The position numbers and the translations under genes were made by a program. Below, one piece after another: positions 5,180 to 5,709 of a stretch of DNA of 5,709 nt. The stretch is from contig JARBAV010000042.1 in the NCBI GenBank assembly GCA_029237515.1, positions 1-5,709 on the forward strand. Reading direction: 5' to 3'. The notes beneath the pieces are model-generated. The model was not told the origin of the DNA, did not search any database, and saw only the letters and a list, made by a program, of their open reading frames with translations. This DNA comes from Nitrososphaerales archaeon. Lineage in GTDB: Archaea; Thermoproteota; Nitrososphaeria; Nitrososphaerales; Nitrososphaeraceae. Position 1 is the first letter of the stretch, and the number at the start of each line of letters is the position of its first letter.

Positions 5180-5709
5180 ATGTTCGTTTATGGGTCATTT
5201 ACCTCTTTTCTGAAAGGCCAAAAACCTTTGCCCCCAAATGCAATTTTCTCTATCACCTTTCTTGTATTATTGTCTGTAGTCACTTTACTAGTCTTGTTCC
5301 CGTTGGCAGGCAATGTGTTGGGTCACGCCTTTGTTCTGGATAGCAATCCTGCACCCTCTGAGAGTTTGGAAAAACCGCCCGCCAGAGTTGAAGTTTTCCT
5401 AAGCGAACCTGTCGATGATAGGTACAGCGAAGTTAGAGTAATAGGTCCTAATGGAAAGCAAATTGATAATAAAGATACGCAGCATTTCGATGGGGACCAG
5501 AGCACTCTTGGGGTTACATTGCCTAAGGAAGGTCTCGAAGATGGGGTTTACACGGTGTCTACAAAGATGCTATCTCAAATAGATGGACATGTCACAGACG
5601 ATGCGTTTGTATTCGGAGTTGGAGAATCAGTGCCTTTGTCCTCAGCTGGAGGGCCTGGTCAGTTGGAACAGGGGTCAGCAGCAAAGTCAGCCTATGACCA
5701 GTTGTCTGC
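5180..5709 (+). CDS. Secreted CopC-domain copper-binding protein, 3' end outside window
   Basis: 176 codons are visible. The ATG start is firm because an in-frame TAA directly precedes it; a TTG at 5228 is a weaker alternative. After a 24-residue polar N-terminus a hydrophobic segment (about 25-43) ends in LAGNVLG, a likely signal-peptide end, and His49 follows at once. The CopC domain (49-147) begins HAFVLDSNPAPSESL, has PPARVEVFLSEPVDD and VRVIGPNGK, and ends with SQIDGH followed by AFVFGVGE. In CopC proteins the copper(II) site is made by the N-terminal His, a later Asp and a His two residues on; His49, Asp135 and His137 match, with nearly the same spacing as classic CopC. The visible end is a Gly/Ser/Gln-rich linker. 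Such proteins often continue into a CopD-type membrane domain, so a CopC-CopD fusion is likely but lies beyond the edge. Role: extracytoplasmic copper binding or delivery. Confidence 0.93.
   Translation, partial: MFVYGSFTSFLKGQKPLPPNAIFSITFLVLLSVVTLLVLFPLAGNVLGHAFVLDSNPAPSESLEKPPARVEVFLSEPVDDRYSEVRVIGPNGKQIDNKDTQHFDGDQSTLGVTLPKEGLEDGVYTVSTKMLSQIDGHVTDDAFVFGVGESVPLSSAGGPGQLEQGSAAKSAYDQLS

Noticed and set aside
5323..5505. Minus-strand 60-codon frame
   Set aside because: It is antisense to the CopC domain, whose conserved residues fix the coding strand.

Overview
This AT-rich window looks like an ammonia-oxidising archaeon of the Nitrososphaera/Nitrosocosmicus type (Thaumarchaeota). That is an inference from four things: short archaeal winged-helix regulators, TATA boxes sitting where leaderless or near-leaderless mRNAs would start, single-pass extracytoplasmic proteins with Ig-like domains, and a CopC-type copper protein. 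The low GC and long gene-poor stretches fit Nitrosocosmicus better than the GC-richer Nitrososphaera, but this is a judgement by eye.

Left part (1-2196, minus strand): a membrane-anchored HtrA/DegP-type serine protease with one PDZ domain runs off the left edge. Immediately upstream, in the same direction, is a 278-residue protein with a cytoplasmic N-terminal winged-helix domain, one membrane helix and a Ser-rich outer tail, that is, a ToxR-like membrane-tethered regulator. Each gene has its own TATA-like element. Both upstream regions also carry the spaced motif GACA-N5-GTCAT (+ strand), which could be a common operator. A working model, not shown by the sequence, is envelope stress sensing that controls the protease.

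Middle part (2197-3616): a divergent promoter separates the membrane regulator from a small plus-strand winged-helix protein. That gene ends at a TAA, yet the same frame stays open for another 41 codons with protein-like content, so it looks interrupted. Downstream is mostly unassigned DNA. It holds one possible 56-residue minus-strand small ORF with a well-placed TATA element, and two short open stretches that may be gene remnants.

Right part (3617-5709, plus strand): a two-helix membrane protein with an extracytoplasmic beta-rich domain, then about 950 bases with no convincing gene, then a secreted CopC-domain protein that continues beyond the right edge. The CopC protein has the expected copper ligands: a histidine directly after the likely signal cleavage site, and a later Asp-Gly-His. 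The membrane protein also shows Gly-His just after its first hydrophobic segment. Together they suggest a copper or envelope-handling neighbourhood, which fits the copper-dependent energy metabolism of these archaea.
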